This document shows positions 8,681-16,325 of a stretch of DNA of 64,000 nucleotides, in pieces (positions within the stretch are counted from its first letter, which is position 1; each line of letters begins with the position of its first letter). This DNA is from Pseudomonas sp. ML2-2023-3. GTDB lineage: Bacteria; Pseudomonadota; Gammaproteobacteria; Pseudomonadales; Pseudomonadaceae. The position numbers and the translations under genes are program-made. The notes under the pieces are model-generated. The model ran no database searches, was not told where the DNA came from, and worked only from the letters and a program-made list of their open reading frames with translations. The DNA lies in contig NZ_CP146343.1 of assembly GCF_037055275.1 (NCBI RefSeq), forward strand, positions 778,501 through 842,500. The letters are read 5' to 3'.

Positions 8681-8706
8681 GTGGGAGCGAGCAAGCCCGC
8701 TCCCAC
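8681..8706. repeat. REP-like hairpin, family B, copy 1
   Basis: Single hairpin with arms GTGGGAGCG and CGCTCCCAC around AGCAAGCC. It lies in the 54-nt space between the converging yheV and cysA genes and may end transcription from both sides. Confidence 0.85.
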
Positions 8707-8719
8707 AAGGGCAGTGGGC

Positions 8720-9700
8720 TTACGCCTTTTGCCATACCTTCGGCTTGAAGAACAGCGTCTCGCCGCGCGCCAGATTGGTCAGGCTGTCGTGGTCCTTGAC
8801 CACTTCAACTTCGATCAACTCGCTTTGCCCTTCAACTTTCAGTGTCACCCGGGTGGTCGCGCCCAATGGGCGGATGTCGCGTACCTGCGCGGCATGGTGG
8901 TCTTCGATCTCGTGACGGGACAACGACACTTCGTGCGGACGGAACAGCAGGTGCTGATCTTCACCGATGTGCAGGCGGTTGGAGTCGCCCAGGAAGTGGT
9001 AAACAAAATCGCTGGCCGGGTTTTCGTAGACTTCGCCCGGTGAGCCGATCTGCTCGATCACGCCCTTGTTCATCACCACGATACGGTCGGCCACTTCCAT
9101 GGCTTCTTCCTGGTCGTGGGTCACGAATACCGAGGTCAGGTTGATGTCTTCGTGCAGGCGCGCCAACCAGCGGCGCAGCTCTTTACGGACCTTGGCGTCC
9201 AGCGCGCCGAACGGTTCGTCCAGCAGCAGTACCTTGGGTTCTACGGCCAGTGCGCGGGCCAGGGCGATACGCTGGCGCTGACCGCCTGAGAGCTGCTCAG
9301 GGTAGCGATCCGACAACCAGTCCAGTTGCACCATGTTCAGCAGTTCGTGGACTTTTTCGGCGATGCGGGTTTCGCTCGGGCGTTCCTTTTTCGGCTTCAT
9401 GCGCAGGCCGAAAGCGACGTTGTCGAACACCGTCATGTGGCGGAACAACGCGTAATGCTGGAACACAAAACCGACGTTACGATCACGCACGTCGTGCCCC
9501 GAGACGTCTTCACCGTGGAACACGATGTTGCCTTCGTCCGGGGTTTCCAGGCCGGCGATGATGCGCAGCAAGGTGGTTTTGCCGCAGCCCGACGGGCCGA
9601 GCAGGGCGACCAGTTCGCCGCTGTGGATATCCAGGTTGATGCTGTTCAGCGCCTTGAAGGCGTTGAAGTTCTTGCTGACGTTACGGACTTCGATCGACAT
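8720..9700 (-). CDS. cysA: Sulfate/thiosulfate ABC transporter ATPase
   Basis: ATP-binding subunit that powers uptake of sulfate and thiosulfate with CysT and CysW; 326 residues. Walker A is GPSGCGKT (35-42), the signature is LSGGQRQR, Walker B is [13 protein letters not shown], and the switch His lies in [10 protein letters not shown]. The C-terminal third is the TOBE-like regulatory domain ([11 protein letters not shown]). It is the last gene of the oscA-sbp-cysTWA operon, 3 nt after cysW. Expression is expected under CysB control in sulfur starvation (established for the family). Confidence 0.96.
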   Translation of the reverse strand: MSIEVRNVSKNFNAFKALNSINLDIHSGELVALLGPSGCGKTTLLRIIAGLETPDEGNIVFHGEDVSGHDVRDRNVGFVFQHYALFRHMTVFDNVAFGLRMKPKKERPSETRIAEKVHELLNMVQLDWLSDRYPEQLSGGQRQRIALARALAVEPKVLLLDEPFGALDAKVRKELRRWLARLHEDINLTSVFVTHDQEEAMEVADRIVVMNKGVIEQIGSPGEVYENPASDFVYHFLGDSNRLHIGEDQHLLFRPHEVSLSRHEIEDHHAAQVRDIRPLGATTRVTLKVEGQSELIEVEVVKDHDSLTNLARGETLFFKPKVWQKA

Positions 9701-9703
9701 GGT

Positions 9704-10576
9704 TTATTCCTCCGCGGCGCTGGCGCGCAGGCGGTTAATACGGGATTCGCTCCACTGCTTAAGCAGCAGGATGAAGAGCGCCATAATCAGCAACAGGGTC
9801 GCCACAGCGAAGGCGGCAACGTGGTTGTATTCGTTGTAGAGGATCTCGACGTGCAACGGCAGCGTGTTGGTCACCCCGCGAATGTGCCCGGAAACCACCG
9901 ACACCGCACCGAACTCACCCATCGCCCGTGCAGTACACAGCACCACGCCGTAGATCAGGCCCCATTTGATATTGGGTACGGTCACGTGCCAGAACATTTG
10001 CCAGCCGTTGGCGCCCAGCAGGCGTGCGGCTTCTTCTTCCTGGGTGCCCTGCTCCTGCATCAGCGGGATCAGTTCACGGGCCACGAACGGTACGGTGACG
10101 AAGATGGTTGCCAGCACGATGCCCGGCAAGGCGAAGACGATCTGGATGTCGTGCTCTTGCAGCCACTTGCCGAAGAAGCCCTGGGCGCCAAACATCAGCA
10201 CGTAGACCAGACCGGCGATCACCGGCGAGACCGAGAACGGCAGGTCGATCAGCGTGACCAGGATGCTTTTGCCGCGAAAGCTGTATTTGCTCACGCACCA
10301 GGCCGCGCTGACGCCGAATACCACGTTCAGCGGAACGGAAATCACCACCGCAATGATGGTGAGCTTCAGGGCTGACAAGGCGTCGGGTTCGATGATGGCG
10401 TCGACGAACGTGCCGATCCCCATTTTCAAGCCCTGGGACACCACGATCAGCAGCGGCAGCAGCAGGAACAGGATGAAAAACAACCAGCCGAAACCGATCA
10501 GCAGGCGCCGTGACGTCGGGCTCCCCCGGCGGGCGGCGTTGGCTACGGATGAGGCACTTGGTGTTGAACTGGACAT
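9704..10576 (-). CDS. cysW: Sulfate ABC transporter permease CysW
   Basis: Inner-membrane permease of 290 residues with about six membrane spans. The first follows a polar Ser-rich N-terminus, in the stretch [21 protein letters not shown]. The cytoplasmic coupling loop carrying the EAA-type motif reads [23 protein letters not shown]. It forms the heterodimeric channel with CysT. It sits between cysT (13 nt upstream) and cysA. Confidence 0.95.
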   Translation of the reverse strand: MSSSTPSASSVANAARRGSPTSRRLLIGFGWLFFILFLLLPLLIVVSQGLKMGIGTFVDAIIEPDALSALKLTIIAVVISVPLNVVFGVSAAWCVSKYSFRGKSILVTLIDLPFSVSPVIAGLVYVLMFGAQGFFGKWLQEHDIQIVFALPGIVLATIFVTVPFVARELIPLMQEQGTQEEEAARLLGANGWQMFWHVTVPNIKWGLIYGVVLCTARAMGEFGAVSVVSGHIRGVTNTLPLHVEILYNEYNHVAAFAVATLLLIMALFILLLKQWSESRINRLRASAAEE

Positions 10577-10589
10577 GGTCAGGCCTCCT

Positions 10590-11408
10590 TCACGGTTTTT
10601 CGATGCGGCGCTGAATCAAGTTGATGATCAGCAGCAAAATGAAGGAAACCACCAGCATCATCACGCCAATGGCCGTGGCACCGGTGTAGTCGTATTGGTC
10701 CAGCTTGACCATGATCAGCAACGGCAGGATTTCGGTTTTGAACGGCATGTTACCGGCGATGAAAATCACCGAGCCGTACTCACCGACACCCCGGGCAAAC
10801 GCCAGGGCAAAGCCGGTCAGCCAGGCGGGTAGCAGGGCTGGCACCAGAATGTAGCGGAACACCTGCAGCGGCTTGGCGCCCAGGCAGGCAGCCGCTTCTT
10901 CGATTTCTCGCGGAATATCGGCCAGTACCGGCTGCACCGTACGCACCACAAACGGCAGGGTGACGAAGGTCAGTGCCAGGGTGATACCCATCGGGGTGTA
11001 GGCGATCTTGAAGCCCAGGTCGGTGGCGAACTGGCCAATCCAGCCGTTGGGAGCGTACAGGGCGGTCAGGGCGATACCGGCGACGGCGGTCGGCAGGGCA
11101 AACGGCAGGTCGATCATGGCGTCGATGACCTTGCGTCCCGGGAAGGTATAACGCACCAGCACCCAGGCCAGCACGGTGCCGATGATGCCGTTGATGATGG
11201 CCGCGACAAAGGCTGTACCAAAGCTCAGTTGCAGCGCAGCCAGCACCCGTGGAGCGGTGATGATGGCCCAGAACTGGTCCCAGGTCAGTTGAGCGGCATG
11301 CACGAACATCGCCGCCAGTGGAATGAGCACAATCAGGCTGAGGTACACCAAGGTGTAGCCCAGCGTCAGCCCGAAGCCGGGTATGACGGGGGAGATACGA
11401 CGCGACAT
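10590..11408 (-). CDS. cysT: Sulfate ABC transporter permease CysT
   Basis: Partner permease of CysW, 272 residues from the ATG at 11408 ([19 protein letters not shown]). The open frame runs to 11441, but the longer form would be coded across a hairpin and does not match the family N-terminus. Visible are six membrane segments and an EAA-type loop, [23 protein letters not shown]. It follows the binding-protein gene by about 90 nt, which include a stable hairpin. Confidence 0.95.
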   Translation of the reverse strand: MSRRISPVIPGFGLTLGYTLVYLSLIVLIPLAAMFVHAAQLTWDQFWAIITAPRVLAALQLSFGTAFVAAIINGIIGTVLAWVLVRYTFPGRKVIDAMIDLPFALPTAVAGIALTALYAPNGWIGQFATDLGFKIAYTPMGITLALTFVTLPFVVRTVQPVLADIPREIEEAAACLGAKPLQVFRYILVPALLPAWLTGFALAFARGVGEYGSVIFIAGNMPFKTEILPLLIMVKLDQYDYTGATAIGVMMLVVSFILLLIINLIQRRIEKP

Positions 11409-11431
11409 AAAAGTCCTTGGGTTAACGCACG

Positions 11432-11455
11432 AGGCCCGCAACCAATTGCGGGCCT
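11432..11455 (-). other. Intercistronic hairpin between sbp and cysT
   Basis: A perfect 10-bp stem (AGGCCCGCAA / TTGCGGGCCT) with loop CCAA. It has no U tract after it on the minus strand, so it looks like an mRNA-stabilising or partial-attenuation element that could keep sbp mRNA more abundant than the permease mRNA (inference). Confidence 0.55.
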
Positions 11456-11498
11456 GATGTTCTAGCTTTAAGCGTGGCCCGAAGGCCCGCCCCGCAGG

Positions 11499-12512
11499 TT
11501 ATTGCGCCTGGTAAATCTGGTCGAACACGCCGCCGTCATTAAAGAATTTCGGCTGCGCAGTTTTCCAGCCACCGAAGTCTTTGTCGATAGTCACCAGTTC
11601 CAGTTTCGGAAATTGTTTGGCGTATTTGGCAGCAACGGCCGCGTCACGTGGACGGTAGAAGTTCTTCGCCGCGATTTCCTGGCCAGCCGGGCTGTAGAGG
11701 TGTTCCAGGTAGGCTTTGGCGATTTCGGAGTTGCCTTTTTTCTCGGCGTTTTTGTCGACTACAGCCACCGGTGGTTCAGCCAGAATCGACAGCGAAGGCA
11801 CGACGATATCGAACTTGTCACCGCCACCGTCTTCCTTGAGTGCCAGGAACGCTTCGTTTTCCCAGGCCAGCAACACGTCACCCTGACCGTTGTTGACGAA
11901 GGTAATGGTCGAACCTCGTGCGCCGGTATCCAGCACGGGTACGTGTTTGAACAGCTCTTTTACGTATTCTTTGGCTTTTTCCTCGTTACCACCGTTGGCT
12001 TTAAGGCCGTAGGCGTATGCCGCAAGGAAGTTCCAGCGAGCGCCGCCGCTGGTTTTAGGGTTCGGGGTAATGACCGATACGCCTTCTTTGGTCAGGTCGC
12101 CCCAGTCCTTGATGCCTTTAGGGTTGCCCTTGCGTACCAGGAACACGATGGTCGAGGTGTACGGGGTGCTGGCGTCCGGCAGGCGGGTTTGCCAGTTTTC
12201 CGGCAGCGAGCCTTTGTTGATTTTGGCAATTTCGTCAATGTCACCGGCCAGGGCCAGGGTCACGACGTCGGCACGCAGGCCGTCGATCACGCCGCGAGCC
12301 TGTTTGCCCGAGCCGCCGTGGGATTGCTGGATTTTGACGTTATCGCCGGGGTGGCTGGCTTTCCAGAAGTGGGTGAATTCGGTGTTGTAATCCTGGTACA
12401 GCTCGCGAGTCGGATCGTAGGAAACGTTGAGCAACTCATAATCTTTGGCTACAGCGGAGCCAGCAAAAATGGCACTGGCCAGCGCGGCCAAAGCGTAACG
12501 GCGTAGGGACAT
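11499..12512 (-). CDS. sbp: Sulfate-binding periplasmic protein
   Basis: Periplasmic receptor of the sulfate ABC transporter, 337 residues. The signal peptide runs to about residue 22 (AIFAGSAVA), and the mature protein begins [21 protein letters not shown], the canonical Sbp/CysP start. Sulfate-site motifs are present: [31 protein letters not shown] and [13 protein letters not shown]. It is the second gene after oscA in the sulfur-starvation operon. Confidence 0.95.
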   Translation of the reverse strand: MSLRRYALAALASAIFAGSAVAKDYELLNVSYDPTRELYQDYNTEFTHFWKASHPGDNVKIQQSHGGSGKQARGVIDGLRADVVTLALAGDIDEIAKINKGSLPENWQTRLPDASTPYTSTIVFLVRKGNPKGIKDWGDLTKEGVSVITPNPKTSGGARWNFLAAYAYGLKANGGNEEKAKEYVKELFKHVPVLDTGARGSTITFVNNGQGDVLLAWENEAFLALKEDGGGDKFDIVVPSLSILAEPPVAVVDKNAEKKGNSEIAKAYLEHLYSPAGQEIAAKNFYRPRDAAVAAKYAKQFPKLELVTIDKDFGGWKTAQPKFFNDGGVFDQIYQAQ

Positions 12513-12580
12513 AGGTGAGGCTCCAAAGCTTCTTCTAGTTTTTTTATGAGGCGCACTCGCGTGAATGCGCTTTCTATTGA

Positions 12581-12763
12581 TCAGGCGTTTTTTTGACTCG
12601 GGTTTTGCAGACGGAATTTTTCTTTACGTTCGATCTGAACCACTTGAGCGTTGTGCACAGTGATTTCAACAGCACCAAAGCGCAGGTCTCGCAGCGCGCT
12701 CTGGATTTCCCGAAGGATGGTTGCTTCGTCCTGGCCGTCAACGCTACGCAGAGATGCGCTCAT
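12581..12763 (-). CDS. oscA: OscA small sulfur-starvation protein (DUF2292/YezD-like)
   Basis: A 60-residue protein from the ATG at 12763 ([21 protein letters not shown]). The core [30 protein letters not shown] is the conserved DUF2292 domain. In other pseudomonads oscA precedes sbp, is induced by sulfur limitation, and is linked to growth on organosulfur compounds and chromate resistance; its biochemical role is unknown. The open frame extends to 12814 but the added residues are not family-like. It is the first gene of the operon and has a perfect inverted repeat upstream. Confidence 0.88.
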   Translation of the reverse strand: MSASLRSVDGQDEATILREIQSALRDLRFGAVEITVHNAQVVQIERKEKFRLQNPSQKNA

Positions 12764-12813
12764 GGTGCTGCTCCTGAAAATATGGGTGCCGACAGGGTTG
12801 CTGGCGTAGGGCA

Positions 12814-12857
12814 ATAGTAGTGAGGCAGGGATATTCTTAAAAATACTATTTAAGAAT
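12814..12857 (-). promoter_or_regulatory. Candidate CysB-type operator and promoter of oscA-sbp-cysTWA
   Basis: A perfect inverted repeat of two 9-bp arms, ATTCTTAAA (12833-12841) and TTTAAGAAT (12849-12857), with a 7-nt spacer. Downstream on the minus strand, TACTAT (12814-12819) could be a -10 box with only a poor -35, which fits activator-dependent control. CysB is a LysR-type regulator that binds AT-rich sites. The repeat is seen directly; the regulator assignment is inference. Confidence 0.45.
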
Positions 12858-12894
12858 GTTTATATAACTGAAAGCTCAAAACGGTCCCGTCGTA

Positions 12895-12973
12895 GTAGTC
12901 GCTGCCGAGGCACGAAGGCTGCGAGCGCTTAAAAATCAATAGCTCGCAGCCTTCGTGCCTCGGCAGCGACTAC
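12895..12973. repeat. REP-like inverted pair, family A, copy 2
   Basis: The most symmetrical copy. Two arms of about 31 bp begin GTAGTCGCTGCCGAGGCACG and are perfect reverse complements, with about 17 nt between them. It lies in the divergent oscA / TIGR02647 region and could fold into one long hairpin. Confidence 0.9.
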
Positions 12974-13094
12974 ACTCCAACTGCCTTATAACGACAGGCT
13001 GTTTTATAAAGGTGGGAACTGTCACTGGACAGTCAGCGCGAGTGCGATCACCTTAGAGCGGCTGTCGTCTTTTCCTGCATAGTCTGGAGTCTTT

Positions 13095-13343
13095 ATGTCG
13101 TTTACCCCTGAGTTGGTTGCCGAACTGGAAGTCCTTGCACTGTTTGACTTGGAAAGTACCCTTGAGGGCCTGAAGATCCATCAACACGCGGCACCCGAAA
13201 AAGTGGCTGCTGCACGTCGTTTGTATGACAAGAAGCTCATTGACCAACCCGATGGCGGTTACCTGACTAGCCTGGGCCGTGATGCTGCTCAGAGTGTTCA
13301 AGTACTGCTGACAATTCTTGTAGAGTCCAAAGAAATCGCCTGA
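13095..13343 (+). CDS. TIGR02647 family small protein
   Basis: An 82-residue protein typical of pseudomonads (MSFTPELVAELEVLALFDLESTLEGLKIHQ). It is mostly helical, with a conserved AAARRLYDKKLIDQPDGGYLTSLG segment that resembles a small winged-helix-like fold. It has no signal peptide or membrane span. The function is unknown. It lies upstream of cyaA, as in other Pseudomonas genomes. Confidence 0.8.
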   Translation: MSFTPELVAELEVLALFDLESTLEGLKIHQHAAPEKVAAARRLYDKKLIDQPDGGYLTSLGRDAAQSVQVLLTILVESKEIA

Positions 13344-13508
13344 CGCCACGCCGCGCCCTCGGGATCTGAACGACCAATGATTCCGCGGGCACACTTCTTC
13401 GCGCAGTAAAATTCTGACCTCAAACACCCATTCCTTCTGAGTCTTTGATACGGCGGGCTGTAGACTCCCACTCCCTTTTGTCTTGTGGCGAGCCGGTCTG
13501 AGCGTGAA

Positions 13509-14792
13509 ATGACGTGCCCTCCTGAAACACTCCCCATGCCGAGCGATGGAGTCGAGCGACAGACTCTCCTGCAACTTCGTGGGCGGTTTCTCACCGTCAA
13601 TCAGGGTCGCATGGCCCGTGCAATGGAAGGCCTTGCACCCCATCAGCAATCGCTGCTGAGGCTGTTGGCGCTGTGTTTTCACGTGAATCACCCGCTGTTG
13701 CCCGGCTATGTTTCGGACTGCACCCCGGCCGGGGTGTCGGGCTATGAACCTGACGCCTCCACCCTTGGCGCAGCGCAGCAACTGATCCGGGACTTTTCCT
13801 GCAGCACGGGCCGCGCCTGCGCTTCAAAACCGATTCATGGGCTTTTTTTGATGGGCAGTCTGGGGACTTTGGCCCAGACCGATCAAAGCGATATGGACGT
13901 GTGGATTTGTCTGGGGCCGGACTTGAGCGACATGGCGGTGGCGGCGTTGCGCAAAAAATGTCGACGGCTGGAAGTCTGGGCGGCAAGCCTGGGGGTTGAA
14001 GCGCATTTTTTTCTGATTGATGCGCAGCGTTTCGCCCAGGGCGAATGTGACTCCCAACCGAGCAACGACGGGAGTGCAGAGCCTCGCAACAGGTTGTTGC
14101 TGGATGAGTTTTATCGCACCGCTATCTGGCTCGCGGGGCGTACGCCGATGTGGTGGTGGGTGCCGGCATATCAGGAGGCTCGCTACGCCGAATGTGCCCA
14201 AGGGCTATTGGCCAATGACGTTGTGGGTCACGATGAAACCATTGATCTCGGGCACCTGGCGCAGATTGCCCCCGCAGAACTGCTGGGCGCCGGGCTGTGG
14301 CAATTGTTCAAGGGCATTGAGTCGCCGTACAAGTCAGTGCTCAAGCTGTTGCTGGTCGAGGTGTATGCCAGCGAGCACCCACGGGTGAACTGTCTGAGTA
14401 TGGGGTTCAAGAAGAGGGTGTACGCCGATCGGCTCGACCTTGATGAGCTGGACCCCTACGTGGTGGTGTACCGGCGAATCGAGCAGTACCTGCAGGGGCG
14501 CGGCGAGTTGCAGCGTCTGGAACTGGTTCGCCGCAGCCTGTACCTGAAGGTCGGCCACACGCTGAGCAGTGGCGCGACGGGTATGCAGTGGCAGCGGTTG
14601 CTGCTGCAGCGCCTGACCCGCGAGTGGGGCTGGGATGAGCAGCAATTGGCAATGCTCGACAATCGCTCGCAGTGGGGGGCGCAGCAGGTCAGTCATGAGC
14701 TGCGGGCTTTGGCCCGTGAGCTGAGTGTCAGCTACCGGTCCTTGTGCACGTTTGCCCGCGACGAGAGGCCATCAACCAAACTTAAGCGTTGA
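13509..14792 (+). CDS. cyaA: Class I adenylate cyclase, C-terminal half missing
   Basis: The N-terminal catalytic half of CyaA, which makes cAMP from ATP; 427 residues from the ATG at 13509 (GTG at 13485 also open). Pseudomonas CyaA is usually about 930-950 residues. The nucleotidyltransferase signature GSLGTLAQTDQSDMDVWICL, the family blocks HVNHPLLPGYVS and LLLDEFYRTAIWLAGRTPMWW, and LWQLFKGIESPYKSVLKLLLVEVYASEHP are intact. Family similarity continues to about YRSLCTFARDER, then seven unrelated residues precede a stop that overlaps the end of rnk. The regulatory half is absent and I found no remnant. The E. coli catalytic domain works alone, so this protein could be active but unregulated. 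Confidence 0.85.
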   Translation: MTCPPETLPMPSDGVERQTLLQLRGRFLTVNQGRMARAMEGLAPHQQSLLRLLALCFHVNHPLLPGYVSDCTPAGVSGYEPDASTLGAAQQLIRDFSCSTGRACASKPIHGLFLMGSLGTLAQTDQSDMDVWICLGPDLSDMAVAALRKKCRRLEVWAASLGVEAHFFLIDAQRFAQGECDSQPSNDGSAEPRNRLLLDEFYRTAIWLAGRTPMWWWVPAYQEARYAECAQGLLANDVVGHDETIDLGHLAQIAPAELLGAGLWQLFKGIESPYKSVLKLLLVEVYASEHPRVNCLSMGFKKRVYADRLDLDELDPYVVVYRRIEQYLQGRGELQRLELVRRSLYLKVGHTLSSGATGMQWQRLLLQRLTREWGWDEQQLAMLDNRSQWGAQQVSHELRALARELSVSYRSLCTFARDERPSTKLKR

Positions 14793-15195
14793 AGTCACTT
14801 GCGGCTTTTGGCTGGTATTCAACTTCAAGCAGTTCCAGTTTCAGGGTTTTGCCGCCTGGAGCTGGCCAGTTGATGTGTTGACCGACCTGCAAACCCAGCA
14901 GTGCGCTGCCGACAGGGGCCAGAATCGAAACCTTGCCTTCGTCGGCGTTGGCGTCTTTCGGGTACACCAATGTCAGGCGGTAGTCCTTGCCACTGCTTTC
15001 TTCGCGGCAGTGCACACGCGAATTCATGGTCACAACACCAGCAGGCACCTCTTCGTGGCCGACGATGGTTTCGGCGCGATCGAGTTCGGCTTGCAATGCC
15101 TCAATGCCAGGAGTCGTTTCTGGCAAGCTGTCGATGAGTTGCTCCAGACGCTGTACGTCCAGGCGAGTGAGGATGAGTGGGGTTGGGGTGCTCAT
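14782..15195 (-). CDS. rnk: Nucleoside diphosphate kinase regulator Rnk
   Basis: GreA/GreB-like protein of 137 residues from the ATG at 15195 (MSTPTPLILTRLDVQRLEQLI). It has a short N-terminal coiled-coil and the C-terminal FKBP-like GreA domain (SILAPVGSALLGLQVGQHINWPAPGG). Rnk binds RNA polymerase near the secondary channel in E. coli, and in Pseudomonas it was linked to nucleoside diphosphate kinase and alginate levels. The open frame reaches 15222, but those codons do not match the family. Its 3' end overlaps the truncated cyaA tail to tail by 11 nt. Confidence 0.93.
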   Translation of the reverse strand: MSTPTPLILTRLDVQRLEQLIDSLPETTPGIEALQAELDRAETIVGHEEVPAGVVTMNSRVHCREESSGKDYRLTLVYPKDANADEGKVSILAPVGSALLGLQVGQHINWPAPGGKTLKLELLEVEYQPKAASDFNA

Positions 15196-15230
15196 GACCT
15201 GGCAGACTCCTTTTTTCTGCACGAAAAAGC

Positions 15231-15259
15231 AAAACCCCGCCGGAAAATGGCGGGGTTTT
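15231..15259 (-). terminator. Rho-independent terminator downstream of cyaY-DUF1289
   Basis: AAAACCCCGCC / GGCGGGGTTTT stem with a GGAAAAT-type loop and T tracts on both strands. It separates the cyaY/DUF1289 unit from rnk. Confidence 0.88.
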
Positions 15260-15333
15260 GACGAACCTCGTTAGTGCGAGGCGTACCCGGACACTACCAC
15301 AGCAAAATAAATACACAAGCCATGCCAAATCCC

Positions 15334-15424
15334 GTAGTCGCTGCCGCAGGCGGGGAAGGGTTGCGCAGCAACCCGTTTACCCAAGCGCCCTGCAAATCCC
15401 TTCGCAGCCTTCGGCGGCGGCTAC
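15334..15424. repeat. REP-like inverted pair, family A, copy 3 (overlaps a coding end)
   Basis: Degenerate copy with outer GTAGTCGCTGCCG and the opposite arm containing TTCGCAGCCTTCGGCGGCGGC. The right arm lies inside the 3' end of the DUF1289 gene and codes for its last residues. The centre resembles that of copies 1 and 5. Confidence 0.75.
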
Positions 15425-15622
15425 ACGTTGCCGGGCCTGTTCACAAATGACCCGGCGCCGCTGGTCGTCTGCCGAACGCCATTCGCGAATATCTTCGACG
15501 TGCCGAAAACAGCCCAGGCAGACTTTGTGTTCATCCAGCCGGCAGGTGCTGATGCAGGGGGACGGCACTGCCGGACTGACGTTGCTGTAGAGCGGTTTTG
15601 CAGGTTTAACAGGAGCGGTCAC
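15377..15622 (-). CDS. DUF1289 domain protein with REP-encoded C-terminus
   Basis: An 81-residue protein with the DUF1289 core PSPCISTCRLDEHKVCLGCFRHVEDIREW: four Cys that probably bind a metal, then a Trp. The function is unknown. It starts 2 nt after the cyaY stop, so the two form an operon. The last 16 or so residues (VAAAEGCEGICRALG) are encoded by the right arm of a REP-like element, so the tail is probably not functional and the gene may have ended earlier originally. Confidence 0.85.
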   Translation of the reverse strand: MTAPVKPAKPLYSNVSPAVPSPCISTCRLDEHKVCLGCFRHVEDIREWRSADDQRRRVICEQARQRVAAAEGCEGICRALG

Positions 15623-15624
15623 TA

Positions 15625-15957
15625 TCAGATCTCTTCAAATTCCAGCTCGGCGCCAGCGTGTTCCAGTGTCAGGCGTTGAACCATTTCGCTGAGCAGTTCG
15701 TCGGTTTTGTCGCACTTCCACGAGCTGCGCTTTTCATCGTAGTCGAAGTGGAAACCGCCGTTGGGAGCAGCCAGCCAGAGCTGTAGCACGGGTGCCTGAC
15801 GGCTGAAGATCAGGGCTTTGCCATTCTCGAATTTGATCGTCAGGATTCCCGCGGAATTCTCCACATCTACATCCAGATCACAGTCGTCGAAGATGTCTTC
15901 CAGATTTTCCTGGGTGGCATCGACCAGATCGTGAAAACGGGCTTCAGTCAAACTCAT
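15625..15957 (-). CDS. cyaY: Frataxin homologue CyaY
   Basis: Iron-binding frataxin-family protein of 110 residues that modulates Fe-S cluster assembly on IscS. It shows the acidic first helix (EARFHDLVDATQENLEDIFDDCDLDVDVE), the beta-sheet core GILTIKFENGKALIFSRQAPVLQLWLAAPNGGFHFDY, and the W-K-C motif near the end. It is divergent from lptM, the conserved arrangement cyaY / lptM-dapF-xerC also seen in E. coli. Confidence 0.95.
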   Translation of the reverse strand: MSLTEARFHDLVDATQENLEDIFDDCDLDVDVENSAGILTIKFENGKALIFSRQAPVLQLWLAAPNGGFHFDYDEKRSSWKCDKTDELLSEMVQRLTLEHAGAELEFEEI

Positions 15958-16120
15958 GGTGGAACCTCGTAATATCTAGTCATGCTCGGAGCTCGCAAGA
16001 TACGGGCGCTCCAGGCCGATTGCAAACCCCATGACAGCCTTGTGCCAACCACCACTGATCATCCAGACAGGGCGTTACGCTCGGCCGCTCTGCTGCATAG
16101 GCAAGCTGGTGGGTGCTCGG

Positions 16121-16126
16121 TATACT
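16121..16126 (+). promoter_or_regulatory. Candidate -10 box for lptM-lysA-dapF operon
   Basis: TATACT lies 35 nt before the lptM start, a good sigma70 -10 hexamer. No clear -35 hexamer sits at the right distance. Confidence 0.35.
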
Positions 16127-16160
16127 CGGGCGCAATTAATGCTTTTCAAAGGATTTCGCC

Positions 16161-16316
16161 ATGAAGCGCCTGATCTCTTCTCTTGCTGCGCTCGTCGCGG
16201 TCGCCTGCCTTGTTTCTGCCTGTGGTCAAAAAGGACCGCTGTATCTGCCCGATGACAGCAAATCCCCTGAAGACCAAGCGAAGTCGTCGCAATCGCAATC
16301 GCACAAGCACCAATAA
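16161..16316 (+). CDS. lptM: LptM-type small lipoprotein (LppL)
   Basis: A 51-residue lipoprotein. The signal peptide MKRLISSLAALVAVACLVSAC carries the lipobox VSAC, followed directly by GQKGPLYLP, the signature of YifL/LptM, which helps LptD mature in the outer membrane. A short Ser/Gln/His-rich tail follows. It starts the lysA-dapF-DUF484-xerC-yigB operon, and its stop is 9 nt before lysA. It matches lppL of P. aeruginosa in context. Confidence 0.92.
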   Translation: MKRLISSLAALVAVACLVSACGQKGPLYLPDDSKSPEDQAKSSQSQSHKHQ

Positions 16317-16325
16317 GGGAACACC

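Larger units (their letters stand above)
12764..13094. other. Intergenic region oscA / TIGR02647 gene
   Basis: This 331-nt divergent region holds the oscA regulatory site at 12814-12857 and a REP-like inverted pair at 12895-12973. I see no gene in it. The last 120 nt before 13095 must hold the promoter of the TIGR02647 gene; no consensus boxes stand out there. Confidence 0.7.

Noticed and set aside
9326..10375. 349-residue plus-strand open frame opposite cysA and cysW
   Set aside because: His/Gln/Asp-rich antisense shadow of membrane and ATPase genes.
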